Assembly (NCBI RefSeq): GCF_018131225.1
Contig: NZ_JAFCMM010000004.1
Span: forward strand, 372,001-436,000
Source: Bradyrhizobium sp. U87765 SZCCT0048
GTDB taxonomy: Bacteria > Pseudomonadota > Alphaproteobacteria > Rhizobiales > Xanthobacteraceae
Reading direction: 5' to 3'
DNA: 64,000 bases
The notes under the pieces are model-generated. The model saw nothing but the letters and a program-made list of their open reading frames with translations, made no database searches and was not told where the DNA came from. The first letter of the stretch is position 1. Every line of letters begins with the position of its first letter. Positions 43,101-51,247 of the stretch are shown here, in pieces. The position numbers and the translations under genes were made by a program.

Positions 43101-45566
43101 TCAGGTGCCGGACCGGCGCACCACCGCGAGGACCGTGAACGCGGCACACGCCGCCGCCGCGAAATAAGGCAGGCCGTGCAGCGTGACGTCCATGGCAACG
43201 CCGGCGGCGCTCGGGCCGATGAACGCGCCGGCGCCCCATGCCACCGACATCACCGCATAGATCGAAACGAGGTCGCCACCCGCAAAGCGGCTGCCGATCA
43301 GCGCCATCATCACCGTGTAGATGCCGACGAACGCGCCGCCCCAGACGAACAGCAGCACATAGGCGGCGACCGCCGAGCCGATCGCATAGGGCCACAGCAG
43401 CGCGCCGATGGCGGACGCGATGCCGAGCCCGATGACCAGCTTGCGGCGATCGATGCGGTCGCCGAGCCAGCCGATCGGCAGCTGCATGACAATGGCGCCG
43501 ATCAGCAGCACCGACAGCAGCAGCGTCGCCGACTGCTCGTCCCAGCCGACGCGCATGGCATAGAGCGGCAGGAACGACATGCCGGCGGTTTCCAGCGCGG
43601 CATTGACCATGGTGGCGACGAGCGCCACCGGCGCGAGCGCGAGATAGCGCAAGGGATTGCGATGGCGTGGCCGTTCGAACGCCGGCGCCCGGACCCACGG
43701 CATCGCCACCGACGCCAGCGCGACCAGCGCCATGCCGCCGGCGATGAGGAACGGCAGCGATCCCTCGGTGCCGACCGCGGTGAGGATCAGCGGCCCGAGC
43801 GCGAAGCCGAGCGACAGCGCAGCGGTGTAGATCGCCATGGTGCGGGTGCGACTGCGTTCGTCGCTGAGCTGGTTGATCCAGGTCTCGGACATGACGAACA
43901 TGGTTTCCGACGCCGCCCCGAGCAGCAGCCGCAGCGGAAACCACAACCACACCGCCGGCATCGCCGGAAACAGCGCCAGCAGGCCAGCGGCGGCGAGCAG
44001 CGCCGCGGTGATCGGCACTTTCGGCCCCAGCCGCCACGCGAGCCGCGGCAGCAGCGGCGCGGTGAGGAGCACACCGACCGCATGCATGGCGGCATTGGCG
44101 CCGATGAACCCTTCGCCGAAGCCCATCTGCGTCAGGGTCAGCGCCAGCAACGGTGCGCTGAGGCCGTAGGTGAGACCTAAGATCATCGCCGTCCCCACCA
44201 GCGAGGCGATCGCCGGCAGGTTGGAGCGGGTCGGCTGTCCCTCGGCGGCGAGGCCACGGCGCTGGCGCTCGTAGCGCGCACGGGTCGCACGCCACCGCGA
44301 CAGCCATTTCTCGCGCCGCCCCTCGAGGACATGCTGCAGCGTCTGCGCGTAGTCGAGGATCAGCCCCGGCGTCCAGGTCATCGCCTCGGCGCGGGCGCGC
44401 CACAGCGCGAGCAGCCACATCGCCGGATCCGTCAGCAGCATGAACACCTGCCGCCACGGCCGCTCATGCCCGAGAGCGCCCTCGACGGCGGCATCGAGCG
44501 ACAGTGCGACGGTCGAGGAGCAGTTGCGGCTGGTCAGATTGTAGACCGGCTGCGCCTGATAGGCGGCAAGGAAGGCGCGCACCGCCGCGCTGTTGTAGTG
44601 GTTGAAGACGATCTCGCGATCGGGGCGGCGCCAGCCGGCGCACTCCTCCTCGAACGACGGCCGGAAGCGGCCGGGCACGTCGTTCTCCGGTCCGGCGCGC
44701 AGCAGCCGACCGAACTCCTCCGAGGAATGGTCGATCTCGTCCGCCGGCACGAGGCTGACATAGACGTCCGGCGACAGCGACATCGCGGCGTGGCCGGTGG
44801 AGATGACGCCGCCCTGGTCGATCGCGGCGATGTAACGGTCGATCAGGAAGCGGCGGCGCGGGTTCACGGCGGAACCGATCGGCGTCCAGACATGGACAAC
44901 CAGCCGCCCGTCGCTGCTCCAGGACGTGGCCTGCTCCTGGGATGGATGGACGAGGCCCCGCGCGTGCCAGTTCGGCCCGGCGAACAGCGGCAACTCGGTG
45001 ATCGAGGCGCCGGGCTTGAGCCGGCGCAGCTGCAGGCTGAGCCGGGCGAGGCTGCCGGCCACGGCGAACAGCGCAACGCCGATACAGAACGGCACGGTCT
45101 GCCGGTTCGGGATCGGCCACGGCGACCAGACGAGACCGCCGACGATCAGCTCGAAAATACCGACCATCGCCGCATGGCGCCAGCGCACCGAGCGGATGAC
45201 CACCGCCGCGGCGACGCGAAACAGGCCGTCGATGAGCAGCGCACCGCCGAGGACAATGGTGGCGACGATGTTGTCGTCCCACGGCACGTCGATCGCCATG
45301 AGGCCGAGAGCGAAGAAGCCGAGCGCCTTGAGCACCGGCACCGTGGCGTTGGGAAAGCCGATCGCCGCCAGCGCCAGCAGCCGCACGACCCCCTCGACGA
45401 TCAGAAGGGCGCCGATCAGGTCGACAGTGATGATGATCGCGGTGTTGAAGTGATTGGTGACGAAGATCGCACCGACGACGACGCAGGCGACCGAAAGCAG
45501 CGCAAACGCCCACCAGTACGTCCGCAGCGGACGGGCGCCCAGCAGCAGCAGGACGAGGCGGATCAT
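43101..45566 (-). CDS. Fusion protein: HdeD-like membrane part, papain-like middle, MFS transporter
   Basis: An 821-residue fusion. Residues 1-185 carry about six membrane segments like the HdeD/DUF308 family (WAFALLSVACVVVGAIFVTNHFNTAIIITVDLIGALLIVEG). Residues about 195-415 form a soluble domain with HYNSAAVRAFLAAYQAQ and YNLTSRNCSSTVALSLD: the Asn-Cys and preceding Asn-His recall DUF4105/papain-like proteins. From about 460 on is an MFS permease (MILGLTYGLSAPLLALTLTQMGFGEGFIGANAAMHAVGVLLTAPLLPRL ... GWLGDRIDRRKLVIGLG). ATG 45566 puts the first membrane helix at the N-terminus; the extension upstream is Arg-rich and unlikely. The function of the combined protein is unknown. Confidence 0.8.
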   Translation of the reverse strand: MIRLVLLLLGARPLRTYWWAFALLSVACVVVGAIFVTNHFNTAIIITVDLIGALLIVEGVVRLLALAAIGFPNATVPVLKALGFFALGLMAIDVPWDDNIVATIVLGGALLIDGLFRVAAAVVIRSVRWRHAAMVGIFELIVGGLVWSPWPIPNRQTVPFCIGVALFAVAGSLARLSLQLRRLKPGASITELPLFAGPNWHARGLVHPSQEQATSWSSDGRLVVHVWTPIGSAVNPRRRFLIDRYIAAIDQGGVISTGHAAMSLSPDVYVSLVPADEIDHSSEEFGRLLRAGPENDVPGRFRPSFEEECAGWRRPDREIVFNHYNSAAVRAFLAAYQAQPVYNLTSRNCSSTVALSLDAAVEGALGHERPWRQVFMLLTDPAMWLLALWRARAEAMTWTPGLILDYAQTLQHVLEGRREKWLSRWRATRARYERQRRGLAAEGQPTRSNLPAIASLVGTAMILGLTYGLSAPLLALTLTQMGFGEGFIGANAAMHAVGVLLTAPLLPRLAWRLGPKVPITAALLAAAGLLALFPAMPAVWLWFPLRLLLGAASETMFVMSETWINQLSDERSRTRTMAIYTAALSLGFALGPLILTAVGTEGSLPFLIAGGMALVALASVAMPWVRAPAFERPRHRNPLRYLALAPVALVATMVNAALETAGMSFLPLYAMRVGWDEQSATLLLSVLLIGAIVMQLPIGWLGDRIDRRKLVIGLGIASAIGALLWPYAIGSAVAAYVLLFVWGGAFVGIYTVMMALIGSRFAGGDLVSIYAVMSVAWGAGAFIGPSAAGVAMDVTLHGLPYFAAAACAAFTVLAVVRRSGT

Positions 45567-45719
45567 GCCGCCGGCCCCCGGCCAGGGACGGGACGGCGCC
45601 GGCCGACGCCGGCAACACGCGGCGAACCCGCGACGACGCCGGCCTGGGCCCGTTGCGGGCAATGAACTGCGCTCTCCAAGGGTCTCTCCATCGGCTGAGC
45701 CGATAGAAGCGACGCACCG

Positions 45720-46349
45720 TTAATGCAGCGTTTCCGTGTAGACGAATTTCGGCATGCGCCAGCCGAAACGCAGCGCCAGCAGGCGCAGGCCGAGCCCGAC
45801 CAGCATCGCCACCACGATGACCACGTCATGGGGCATGCCGGTGTCATGGCCGGCGACATAGATGGCGCCGGTGACCACCGAGACGGTGGCATAGAGCTCG
45901 GCGCGGAACAGCAGCGGAATGTCGGTGCACAGCACGTCGCGCAGCACGCCGCCGACGCAGCCGGTGATCATGCCCGAAGCGATGATGATGATGGTGGGCA
46001 TGCCGAGACCGATCGCGACATTGCAGCCGATCACGGTGAACACGACAAGGCCGACGGCGTCGAGAAACAGGAACAGCCGCCGCAGGTGATGCATGTAGCG
46101 GGCGATGGCGATGGTGGCGAGCGCCGCCGCGCCGGTGATCAGGAGATAGGATGGATGCTCGACCCACGACAGCGGATGACGGCCAAGCAGCACATCGCGC
46201 ACCGAGCCGCCGCCGAGCGCCGTGACGCAGCCGAGCAGGCTGACGCCCACCCAGTCCATCTCGCGGCGGCCGGCCGCGAGCGCCGCCGTCATCGCCTCGG
46301 CGATGATGGCGATGAAGTAGAGGGTCTGAAACAGCGGGGTGGATTCCAT
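45720..46349 (-). CDS. TRIC-type cation channel, UPF0126 family
   Basis: A 209-residue membrane protein of the UPF0126 (YicG/TRIC) family: two repeats of three helices with glycine-rich motifs, GCVTALGGGSVRDVLLGRHPLSWVEHPSYLL and GMITGCVGGVLRDVLCTDIPLLFRAELYATV. Members form trimeric cation or amino-acid channels. ATG 46349 sits where family proteins begin; the longer frame upstream (to 46733) is Arg/Gly-rich and out of character. Confidence 0.9.
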   Translation of the reverse strand: MESTPLFQTLYFIAIIAEAMTAALAAGRREMDWVGVSLLGCVTALGGGSVRDVLLGRHPLSWVEHPSYLLITGAAALATIAIARYMHHLRRLFLFLDAVGLVVFTVIGCNVAIGLGMPTIIIIASGMITGCVGGVLRDVLCTDIPLLFRAELYATVSVVTGAIYVAGHDTGMPHDVVIVVAMLVGLGLRLLALRFGWRMPKFVYTETLH

Positions 46350-47063
46350 GGCCGCTCCGGTCACCGCGCCGGCCGGGCGGGCGCGACGCCACGGCCAGCG
46401 GCAATACGCCGCGCGGCGGCTGCGGGTATCACCGGCCGAAAGGCGTTTCTCATCGCTCTGCGACGTCGCACGGTGCGGCCCGATCCCTGACAGCTGCCAA
46501 ACAGGTCGGCAACCTATCGCCGCACGCCCGCGAGGGAAAGGCCGGAGCCGGCCGGTCACCGGCATCACGCCCATACACCGGGCGTCACGGCGAAAGCCGC
46601 ATCGATGATCGGCAGCTTGACCGCCAGCGCCGTCGTCAGCTCCTGTAGAAAGCCGCGTGAGACCGACATATGGGATTGAGCACGCCGGGCCAGCGCGGCG
46701 CGCGCGAGCAGCCTGCGCTGCCGTTGGCGGCACCGCCGCTAGGCGGGCGTTGACCTCATCGACGCCGGGGCGCGCACGCGACCACTGACGCAGGGGAATC
46801 GGGCAGCACCGGGCTCGCGACGATCAGCCCGACGGAAGGACTGATGCTCCCCCCAGCACGATCATCCGCGCCCCGACGCGGCTGCGATGGTTCGTGCCGG
46901 TCGATCTTCGACAACATTGGCAGTCCCGGTACGCGCAGGGCGCGCGGATCACGCAACAGCAATGAAGCCGCGGGATTTCGCATCACCGGCCGATGATGGA
47001 GAATCGGCGTTGCCCGCTGCGGTAAAATGAGAGATGCTGCCATTGCGAGCAGGGGGGTGGAGC
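46350..47063. other. Long intergenic region, possible gene remnant
   Basis: No intact gene is recognised in this stretch of more than 700 bases. On the minus strand from 46671 an ORF fragment (MSVSRGFLQELTTALAVKLPIIDAAFAV) reads like the end of an enzyme, but no start or preceding frame fits. It may be a decayed gene. Confidence 0.35.
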
Positions 47064-48038
47064 ATGCGTGCATTGGTTGCATTCGCTGGCGTGTTGTTGT
47101 TGGGCCTGTCGACTGCTGGCCATGCCAAGACCATCAAGACGTTCGAGGTCGGCGGCTGGAGTGCCGGCGCCTACACGGATGAAGGCAAATTCTCCCATTG
47201 TGCAGGCACTGCCGGCTACAACAGCGGTATCCACGTTACGGTCCTGATCGGTCGCAAATACAATTGGGGCGTCGGCTTCTCCAATCCCGCCTGGCGCCTA
47301 ACCCCTGGAGCGGAAATTCCGCTGGCTTACGTGATCGATGGCGGCGACGTTCAGCAGGTGACAGCCAAGGCCATTTCACCGACCGGGGTCATTGTCGGCT
47401 TTGGTGGAAACAGCGATCGCTTTCAGAATTTCAGCCGCGGACGCGTGCTGCGGATCGCGGCCTCCGATCAGGTCTTTACCTTCAACCTCACGGACACGTC
47501 GCGCCTTCTGCCCATGCTGCTGAACTGCGTCAACGAACAGGTCAGCCCGGCGCCGGTCCGCGCGGCTGTCACGCGTCCCGAGTTGCGCGCCGACGCCATG
47601 GTGTTCGCGGCCAATCTGCTGTCGGAGGCCGGCGTGACGGGCTTTCGCATCGCGACGTCGAACGAACTTCCCGATATCAAGGCCGACGTGGTCTGGGTGG
47701 CGGGCGACGTCGTCGGAACCGTCAACGTCTTGCCGGTGATTCTGCCCCGGCAGATCGACGAGCTCAAAGCTCTCATGGTCGGGACCCGCGCCAAGGAGTG
47801 CAAAGGCACGTTCTTTTCGGGCTCCATGCCCGACGACAGCGGCGACAGCCGGCTGGTGCGCGTGTTCACGACCTGTCAGACAGACAAGACCACCACCACG
47901 GACTACTATCTCGTCGTGCCGCGTAAGGCTGGCGGATATTACATGATGCGGACGATGACCGAGGGCAAGTCCGAGACGCCCGCCAAGGAAGTGGATGCGA
48001 ACATCCGCAAGGCTGTGTTCAAGGTGCTGCCAAAATAG
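47064..48038 (+). CDS. Exported hypothetical protein
   Basis: A 324-residue protein with a clear signal peptide (MRALVAFAGVLLLGLSTAGHA, cleavage after AHA-type residues near 21). The mature part begins KTIKTFEVGGWSAGAYTDEGKFSHCAG and is beta-rich; two half-related regions may be present (FSHCAGTAGYNSGIHVTVLIG; CKGTFFSGSMPDDSGDSRLVRVFTTCQ). The purine-rich GGGGGGTGGAGC before ATG 47064 supports the start. Family not recognised; periplasmic. Confidence 0.75.
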   Translation: MRALVAFAGVLLLGLSTAGHAKTIKTFEVGGWSAGAYTDEGKFSHCAGTAGYNSGIHVTVLIGRKYNWGVGFSNPAWRLTPGAEIPLAYVIDGGDVQQVTAKAISPTGVIVGFGGNSDRFQNFSRGRVLRIAASDQVFTFNLTDTSRLLPMLLNCVNEQVSPAPVRAAVTRPELRADAMVFAANLLSEAGVTGFRIATSNELPDIKADVVWVAGDVVGTVNVLPVILPRQIDELKALMVGTRAKECKGTFFSGSMPDDSGDSRLVRVFTTCQTDKTTTTDYYLVVPRKAGGYYMMRTMTEGKSETPAKEVDANIRKAVFKVLPK

Positions 48039-48127
48039 ATTTGTGCGGACGTCCCGATACGACCGCATGCAAGCTGACGGAATAGCCCGGAATAGCATTG
48101 GCGCGCCGCAGAGATTGCGCGCCTGCG

Positions 48128-48550
48128 TCACTCGACGACGGCCAATCCCTGGCGCTCGCACCAGACGCGCAGCGCATCACGGAGTGCCTCCATCTCGAAG
48201 GCATGCCACCGGTCGGTGAGGCTCCTTCGCTCCAGCAGCGCGCGGAACTTGCGAAATCCGCCCTTCTTGCCGAACATGTCCCGGATATCGTCGACGTCGC
48301 CGGGGATATATTTTTTAGCGAACTCCAGTGCGAGCGGCCTGCCTAAGCCCAAAGCTCGCCTGGAAGGGATCGCAACATATTTCGCCGTGTCGCTGAGATC
48401 GACCGGCAATTCCTCAAGCTGTGCCTCTCCGTCGATCCTCCAGTAGACCTTTCCGGTGCCCCGGCAGACAAATGCTCCGTGGGCCACAAAGATGCCGTCG
48501 GCGCTGGCGAACTCAACCGCTTCGAGCAGGTCCTGAAGGTGGCATGGCAC
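48128..48550 (-). CDS. UPF0158-family protein
   Basis: A 140-residue protein: VPCHLQDLLEAVEFASADGIFVAH at the start and the C-terminal signature YIPGDVDDIRDMFGKKGGFRKFRALLERRSLTDRWHAFEMEALRDALRVWCERQGL, which matches the UPF0158 pattern (GxFxxFxxxLxxxxxxxxWxxFxxxAL). The start is a GTG at 48550 with GGAG 8 nt upstream; the longer frame upstream is Cys/Arg-rich and not part of the family. The function is unknown. Confidence 0.75.
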   Translation of the reverse strand: MPCHLQDLLEAVEFASADGIFVAHGAFVCRGTGKVYWRIDGEAQLEELPVDLSDTAKYVAIPSRRALGLGRPLALEFAKKYIPGDVDDIRDMFGKKGGFRKFRALLERRSLTDRWHAFEMEALRDALRVWCERQGLAVVE

Positions 48551-48788
48551 AATCGCGACTCCGACGGGCAGGACAGGCTGCAATTCGGCGACCGAATGCA
48601 CTCCGCCGCGTTCCGCACGGCTAGTACAGCTGACACATCCCCGCGGCGCAGCACAAGACGCGGCCGCTTTGTTGGCGATGGCAAGACGACCCCACTGCAC
48701 GTGCCGCGCCTTCTCTTCAGCACGGCAACACATCTGCGAACGACAGGCCCTCTGCCACAACTGCGATGCGACATGTCGAGGTGTTACT

Positions 48789-49961
48789 CTAGTTCCTCAG
48801 TCGGGTGGCGCACGTTGAGTAGTAGCCACCGCCCCTCTCGATCCACTTCAGGCCACCATTGCTGTTGGTCGCCTTGTTGGCGATGTATTGATCGAGGCAG
48901 GTGTGCATCAGCGCCTCCGGCCTGTTTTCCGATGCATATTTGGGCGAGATGGAGGTCGGAAATATCAGCGACGTTGGCGGTGCGGCTGAGCCTTGCTGTT
49001 GCTGAGGGCTCTTTTGCTCTTGCTGGGAGGCCTTGCGCCCCGCATCAATGGAAATCCTTTGCACCGCACACATCCCGCCTGCAGTCTTGAGTTGCGTACA
49101 GAAGTCAGAAGCCGCAGTCGCGGTGTCGAACGGCCCGATGACAGCCCGATAGTAGATGCCATGCTCGCCAGTATCGGCACGGATCATCAGCGGCGAACGC
49201 GCCGCAAGAAGTGACGGATATGTGCTTTGCAGAATTCTATAGGCAGCCCGCGCATCTGCTTCACTTCGTTGCGAGGTGACCTGAACGCCGTAACGCTCAG
49301 GCGGCGGCTCGGGCATAGATTGTCGACCACGCGCCCGCTGAGGCGGCGGCTGTTGCAGGGGATCCGACTGTACAGAGCGCGTCGGTGACGGATTGCCTTC
49401 CGGGCTAAACAGGGAGACCTCTATTCCAAGCTTCTCCGCATCAGCGTTGCTCAACCATGTCACCGATTCCGGAGGCGGCGATGTGATGTAGAGAACCGCT
49501 TTGTAAGGCAGCCCGATCTTGTTCAAATAAGCTCCAACCAGCGCGTTGCCACCGCTTGTCACCTTGCCCGTCTGACCGTCATAGGCAGCGTGAAATCCGA
49601 CCTGCGCGCGGGGCCCCATGAGCCGTCGCGTCCCTCCGAGCCACGCCAGGGCGCACGACGAAGCACAACGCGCCTGGTCGGGCACCAGTGTCGCGAAGTT
49701 CTTCATTCGAATGGTCTCGCCGATCTGAAGGCCCGCGATCAGATTGCCACCATCACTGTCAAACGCCACGATGGCGTTCGTGACCGGGACGATCTTTCTC
49801 AGGAACGTATCTCTGTCAGCCGTTTCGATCGTTCCACTGATCGTGATCAGGGAAGGCCTGTCGGCGCCCAGCGAGTTCACCTCAATGGTCGCAGCGTGCG
49901 CAGGCGACGCTATTGCGACAAGCGCGGCGACGGCCAAACGCCGGCCAACAAGCGACCACAT
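48789..49961 (-). CDS. Secreted ClpP-like protease-fold protein with SPOR domain
   Basis: A 390-residue protein. Signal peptide at residues 1-23 (RRLAVAALVAIASPAHA). Residues about 25-190 resemble the periplasmic ClpP-like fold: VAFDSDGGNLIAGLQIGETIRMKNFATLVPDQARCASSCALAWLGG, where the Ser after ARCA is the candidate nucleophile, and RLMGPRAQVGFHAAYDG with a possible catalytic His. Residues about 245-320 are a SPOR domain (YGVQVTSQRSEADARAAYRILQ ... YYRAVIGPFDTATAASDFCTQL), which binds septal peptidoglycan. Between is a Pro/Gln-rich linker. A cell-wall-located protease is plausible. Confidence 0.75.
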   Translation of the reverse strand: MWSLVGRRLAVAALVAIASPAHAATIEVNSLGADRPSLITISGTIETADRDTFLRKIVPVTNAIVAFDSDGGNLIAGLQIGETIRMKNFATLVPDQARCASSCALAWLGGTRRLMGPRAQVGFHAAYDGQTGKVTSGGNALVGAYLNKIGLPYKAVLYITSPPPESVTWLSNADAEKLGIEVSLFSPEGNPSPTRSVQSDPLQQPPPQRARGRQSMPEPPPERYGVQVTSQRSEADARAAYRILQSTYPSLLAARSPLMIRADTGEHGIYYRAVIGPFDTATAASDFCTQLKTAGGMCAVQRISIDAGRKASQQEQKSPQQQQGSAAPPTSLIFPTSISPKYASENRPEALMHTCLDQYIANKATNSNGGLKWIERGGGYYSTCATRLRN

Positions 49962-50060
49962 TCCAATGCCCCCGCCCACGACCTTATTCAGGCCGAACAT
50001 CTCTCAGAACACAGCGGGAGACAACTCCGGATTGAGAATCCACCAGCACTTCACCAGTAC

Positions 50061-50663
50061 TCACGCGCGCATCGCACTCGCCACATACACATCCACCAGC
50101 TGTGCCACCTGCTGGCGCAGCAATGGCGCGGGGACGGCGACGAGACGGTCTTCGAGGCCGAGCGAGACGATGCCGTGCACGGCGGAGAACATGGTGCGGG
50201 CGAGCAGCGCGACCGCGTCGGCCGGCGCATCGGGCAGGAGCGCGGCGAGCGGCGGATAGAGCAGCGCGAAGGTGTCCTGCACGCGGTCGAGCAGATCCTG
50301 CGGGAACGGACGGTCGTCTACCATGCGGTGTTCGAACAGCGCACGCAGCAGATTGGGATGGTCGGTCGCGAAATCGAGATAGGCGGCACCGAGCGCATGG
50401 AGCTGCCGTACCGGATCGGGATCGGCGATCGCCGCCATCCTCTCGCGCAACCTGCGCACGGTCTGGCGGCTGACTGCGAGCACCAGGCCATCGAGATCGG
50501 CGAATTCCAGATACACCGAACCGACCGCGCAGCCCGCAGCTGCGGCGACGTCGCGCACCTTGAGCGCCCGGAGGCCCTTTGCCGCGATCAGATCGCGGGC
50601 GATGTCGCGCAGCTGTTGCCCCCGCGCGCTCAGTTCATCCACGTCAGCAGTTTCCGCGTTCAC
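50061..50663 (-). CDS. TetR/AcrR-family regulator
   Basis: A 200-residue TetR protein. The HTH is at residues 16-60 (LRDIARDLIAAKGLRALKVRDVAAAAGCAVGSVYLEFADLDGLVLAVSR); the ligand domain follows (RQLHALGAAYLDFATDHPNLLRALFEH). It is divergent from the small gene at 50804, and two palindromes in the gap are its probable operators, controlling itself and the neighbour. Confidence 0.88.
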   Translation of the reverse strand: MNAETADVDELSARGQQLRDIARDLIAAKGLRALKVRDVAAAAGCAVGSVYLEFADLDGLVLAVSRQTVRRLRERMAAIADPDPVRQLHALGAAYLDFATDHPNLLRALFEHRMVDDRPFPQDLLDRVQDTFALLYPPLAALLPDAPADAVALLARTMFSAVHGIVSLGLEDRLVAVPAPLLRQQVAQLVDVYVASAMRA

Positions 50664-50715
50664 CAGCAGCCCTCATTTCGGTGCGATTTCCGGCGCGATC
50701 ACGAATCCGTGATTT

Positions 50716-50779
50716 ATGAGCATTGCTCTTGAGCAACGCTCATGCTCTTGCTACACACGATCCGTGAACAATGTTCACG
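50716..50779. promoter_or_regulatory. Palindromic operators between TetR gene and small ORF
   Basis: Two palindromes lie in the gap. The first spans 50716-50743 with 12 of 14 positions of each half matched (ATGAGCATTGCTC / AGCAACGCTCAT). The second, 50763-50779, is perfect: CGTGAACA-A-TGTTCACG. Both have the size and spacing of TetR-family operators. Confidence 0.6.
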
Positions 50780-50803
50780 ACTTTCATGCCCTGGGAGACA
50801 GCC

Positions 50804-51055
50804 ATGACGCAAGCTCTTCTGATCTACGTTCCTGCCTCGACCCCGTCCCGCCGCACTGGCCAGCGCAGCCCGTGGCGCCGCATGGTCCGCGCGATGCGGG
50901 ACCTGGTGATGGGCCCGATCGACCGCCTCGCCCGGGCTGCCGACGTCGGCCAAGTCCTGGAGGCGCGCGCGGCCGGCCGGCCGGGCCGCGCCACCTTCAC
51001 GCTGCGCAGCCTGTCGCCGTGTGCCGCCTTCAAGCACCTCAAGCATCTGACCTGA
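50804..51055 (+). CDS. Small hypothetical protein under TetR control
   Basis: An 83-residue basic protein beginning MTQALLIYVPASTPS; Arg-rich from about residue 16. It lies downstream of the TetR operators and 192 bp before the acyltransferase gene, on the same strand. An earlier in-frame ATG at 50771 would overlap the second operator, so 50804 was chosen. No family recognised; it may be a short regulatory or spacer peptide. Confidence 0.55.
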   Translation: MTQALLIYVPASTPSRRTGQRSPWRRMVRAMRDLVMGPIDRLARAADVGQVLEARAAGRPGRATFTLRSLSPCAAFKHLKHLT

Positions 51056-51247
51056 GGGACAAATCGCGGCGATCGACGCAACGCTCCGTTGACGATCCGC
51101 ATCCGCCGCGGCGGCCAAAAGCCGCCCTTCTCATCGAAAGTTAAGAACTTCCGGCGGCATGATCGCGACTTATTGCCGAACCTCTTCCGGTTTTTCACCG
51201 GGCGCCCGACCCGCCTCCGCCCGTTTCAAGTCTGCAAGGACCTTTCC

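Noticed and set aside
42261-44180. 639-residue plus-strand ORF over the CoA-transferase and fusion genes
   Set aside because: It is extremely Arg-rich with no motif; the overlapping genes have clear domains in their own frames.
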